Assembly: GCF_022965805.1 (NCBI RefSeq)
Contig: NW_027330997.1
Coordinates: 36,001-100,000 of the forward strand
Length of the DNA stretch: 64,000 bases
Direction: 5' to 3'
Source: Primulina eburnea
Lineage: Eukaryota; Streptophyta; Magnoliopsida; Lamiales; Gesneriaceae
Shown: piece after piece, positions 62,501 to 64,000 of the stretch
How positions within the stretch are numbered: the stretch's first letter is position 1
Layout of the letters: each line of letters opens with the position of its first letter
The notes under the pieces: generated by a model
Database searches by the model: none
What the model was told of the DNA's origin: nothing
Seen by the model: only the letters and a program-made list of their open reading frames with translations
Translations under genes and position numbers: made by a program

Positions 62501-63948
62501 GTGTTGCTACCATTTTATCTGAGCCCAATTTGTTCACTCGGATTCGAGAAGCTCAGATGTCTGATCTCAAGACTCAGAGATTAGCTCGGTTAGTTGGTGG
62601 TGATAGTAATTTCCATTATCAGTCCAATGGTCTTCTGTGCTTATCTAATCGGGTTGTAGTACCAGAGGATGACACTTTGAGGGACGAGATATTGTCTCAG
62701 GCGCATCGAAGCAAGTTAAGTGTTCATCCAGGAAGCAACAAGATGTATAGAGACTTGAGGATGCGGTTTTGGTGGAAAGGGATGAAGCGCAGCGTGTATC
62801 AGTTTGTCTCCAAGTGTCTAGTTTGCCAGCAGGTTAAGGCAGAGCACCGTCGACCGGGAGGATTGTTGTTGAACTTACCTATTCCAGAATGGAAGTGGGA
62901 GCATATTACGATGGATTTCATTACTCACTTACCATTATCTTCGAGGAACAGCGATGCTATCTGGGTAGTGGTGGATCGACTCACCAAGTCTGCTCATTTT
63001 CTGCCGTATAATCGTGATTTCACTTTCGATCGTATGGCTCGATTGTACATTCAGGAGATTGTACGTTTGCATGGAGTGCCTGTCAGTATTGTTAGTGACA
63101 GAGATCCTCGTTTTACCTCACGGTTTTGGGGTAGTTTCCAGTCAGCTTTGGGTACTACACTGAGTCTGAGTACTGCTTATCATCCGGAGACTGACGGTCA
63201 ATCAGAGAGGACTATCCGTACGCTTGAGGATATGTTGCGAGCCTGTGTTATGGATTTCGGACCCGCTTGGCAGGATCATTTGCCTTTGATTGAGTTCGCG
63301 TACAACAACAGCTATCATCGTAGTATTGGTATGGCACCATTTGAGGCGTTGTACGGGCGACGTTGTCGTACTCCATTATTATGGGATGAAGTCGGGGAAC
63401 GACAGGTAGAGGGACCGGAGTTAGTCCAGCAGGCTATAGATAAGGTTGCAGTAATCAAGAAGCGGATTAAGACTGCTCAGGATCGACAGGCTAGTTATGC
63501 GAACACAAAGCGTCGACCTCTTCATTTTCAGCCAGGTGAGAAGGTGTTTCTCCGAGTTTCGCCTTTTCGCAGGATTTTGAAATTTGGTCTCAAGGGTAAG
63601 CTGTCTCCGAGATTTATTGGTCCATTCGAGATACTGGAATGTGTGGGAGATTTAGCTTACAGACTTGCGTTGCCGCCGTACCTATCAAGTATTCATGATG
63701 TGTTCCACGTATCCTTGTTGAGACGTTATGTAGCAGATGAGTCGCACATCTTACATCCATCTGAAGTTCAACTTGATACGGATTTGTCTTACGTGGAGCG
63801 ACCAGTTCAGATTCTAGATCGCAAAGATAAGGTGTTGCGGAATAAGATCATTCCTCTTGTCTTAGTGCAGTGGCAGCGTCGAGGCACTGAAGAAGCCACT
63901 TGGGAGTTAGAGAGTCGTATGCGTTCGGAGCATCCAGAGCTCTTTTGA
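59527..63948 (+). CDS. Gag-Pol polyprotein of gypsy-3 chromovirus
   Basis: 1473 residues, uninterrupted. ATG at 59527 (MADHF) chosen as in gypsy-1; the frame upstream extends into the leader. Zinc knuckles [13 protein letters not shown] and [14 protein letters not shown] (about 260-295), protease DTGAS near 364, RT FIDD near 697, RNase H TDAS near 843, integrase HHCC and DDE (VSDRDPRF near 1188), chromodomain-like tail [15 protein letters not shown]. One residue longer than gypsy-1 because of an extra Ser near 222. All catalytic motifs are intact, so the copy is probably competent. Confidence 0.97.
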   Translation: MADHFDDGSSQGSVGRWGDQDDHRRHREHRHRRDGPRRFDMHRFMQMGPKPLVGGETPDDAEDWLERMESCFRAFQCTDEQKMETLSFLLEGRARRWWRSTSAPIVQSQGRATWVDFRAAFMQLYFPPALRQAKTIELLNLKQGSMSVDEYQQKFFELLPFAPHISGSSEAKYDHFLQGLNQEIFDRVTVCDNPTSYDGLVNRCRQAEISLQRGRAILSSSRPPSTLRPRSQSFKKSGSSSSGSGSRSSGVFRFGKKKESCAHCGKNHPSEQCRVAAGACYQCGEMGHIKKNCPQLRGGAGSGSGSQTTVQQRRQGQAVGSSNLRPRAQGQVFVLNQDQAADETERVIAGTFHLCGIPAFVLIDTGASHSFISARFVKRHRLPYVSLDVILSVSTPMGHSVLAKRLVMGCPLDFEGNELTANLMILEMEDFDCILGIDLLTTYRATVDCYQKLVQFRTTESSSWFFYGEGARPPMPVVSALKACRALESGGEGYLIYAIDSSTGSVGLEDIPVVCEFPDIFPDEIPGFPPVREVEFGIDLMPGTAPISRAPYRLAPSEMRELKQQLQDLLDKGYIRPSVSPWGAPVLFVKKKDGSMRLCIDYRQLNRVTIKNKYPLPRIDDLFDQLQGTSVYSKIDLRSGYHQMRVRDDDISKTAFRTRYGHYEFLVMPFGLTNAPAVFMDLMNRVFRDFLNQFVVVFIDDILIYSHSVEEHAQHLRIVLQILREKQLYAKLSKCEFWIDRVVFLGHVISKEGVSVDPSKIEAVLNWSRPTTVAEIRSFLGLAGYYRRFIVNFSQIARPLSQLTRRDVPFEWSSECEDSFRELRRLLTSAPVLALPSGSDGFSVYTDASTQGLGCVLTQNGHVIAYASRQLKSHEEKYPTHDLELAAIVFALKIWRHYLYGVQFEIFTDHKSLKYLFTQAELNMRQRRWMDLLKDYDCEIKYHPGSANLTADALSRKVRASALQTCAMTSAIQDSCSLGFNFKHRKGMESIRVATILSEPNLFTRIREAQMSDLKTQRLARLVGGDSNFHYQSNGLLCLSNRVVVPEDDTLRDEILSQAHRSKLSVHPGSNKMYRDLRMRFWWKGMKRSVYQFVSKCLVCQQVKAEHRRPGGLLLNLPIPEWKWEHITMDFITHLPLSSRNSDAIWVVVDRLTKSAHFLPYNRDFTFDRMARLYIQEIVRLHGVPVSIVSDRDPRFTSRFWGSFQSALGTTLSLSTAYHPETDGQSERTIRTLEDMLRACVMDFGPAWQDHLPLIEFAYNNSYHRSIGMAPFEALYGRRCRTPLLWDEVGERQVEGPELVQQAIDKVAVIKKRIKTAQDRQASYANTKRRPLHFQPGEKVFLRVSPFRRILKFGLKGKLSPRFIGPFEILECVGDLAYRLALPPYLSSIHDVFHVSLLRRYVADESHILHPSEVQLDTDLSYVERPVQILDRKDKVLRNKIIPLVLVQWQRRGTEEATWELESRMRSEHPELF

Positions 63949-64000
63949 GTTGTGCTTTGTATAAGTTTGTGTTTTCAGTTGTAATCATAGTATCAGTTGT

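Larger units (their letters stand above)
57981..64000 (+). mobile_element. Ty3/gypsy chromovirus (gypsy-3), sibling of gypsy-1
   Basis: 5' LTR 57981-59428, primer-binding site 59433, intact gag-pol 59527-63948; the 3' untranslated part and 3' LTR lie beyond the window. It is inserted in gypsy-2 integrase (left flank CCTAT, 57976-57980). Protein differs from gypsy-1 at only scattered positions. Confidence 0.96.

Overview
The window is plant nuclear DNA, almost certainly from a core eudicot. It holds split nuclear genes with GT-AG introns, a clade III plant glutamate receptor, a plant-type proteasome ATPase, plant LTR retrotransposons, endogenous caulimovirid (pararetrovirus) copies and a piece of plastid DNA. 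A dispersed MITE-like repeat (GTGAGACGGTCTCAC ends) recalls repeats I associate with Lamiales; that placement is weak. No rRNA, tRNA, CRISPR or bacterial-type operon was seen.

Only two cellular genes are supported. The first is the 3' half of the 26S proteasome subunit RPT5 (6804-8095, five exons, intact to the C-terminal YYA). The second is a complete six-exon GLR3-type glutamate receptor-like channel gene (46091-49768, 926 codons plus stop). Nearly everything else is nested mobile DNA.

Layout: 1-5966 is endogenous pararetrovirus A (EPRV-A), two partial copies head to head whose arms (about 3734-4316 and 5336-5930) form a long inverted repeat directly upstream of the surviving RPT5 exons. 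About 9380-32400 is one decayed EPRV-B copy opened by two insertions: a Sirevirus-like solo LTR (13340-14455, perfect target duplication GAGAA) and a full Ty1/copia element (15106-31788). The copia element is itself split by a young, intact Ty3/gypsy chromovirus (21240-28809, target duplication TTCCT, two 1444-bp LTRs almost identical). Next come a CACTA-like end (33545-34131), the 3' end of a minus-strand Sirevirus with an env-like gene (34495-37386), a solo gypsy-type LTR (37387-40074) and EPRV-C (40075-43895), which belongs to the same lineage as EPRV-B. After GLR3 lies an old chromovirus (50633-57980) with coiled-coil ORFs between its primer-binding site and gag, and a psbK-bearing plastid insert in pol. 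Its integrase is cut by a second intact copy of the young chromovirus family (57981 to beyond the window end, plus strand).

The nesting gives an order of events: EPRV-B, then the solo LTR and copia, then the gypsy. All boundaries, target duplications and alignments were read by eye; no database search was run.
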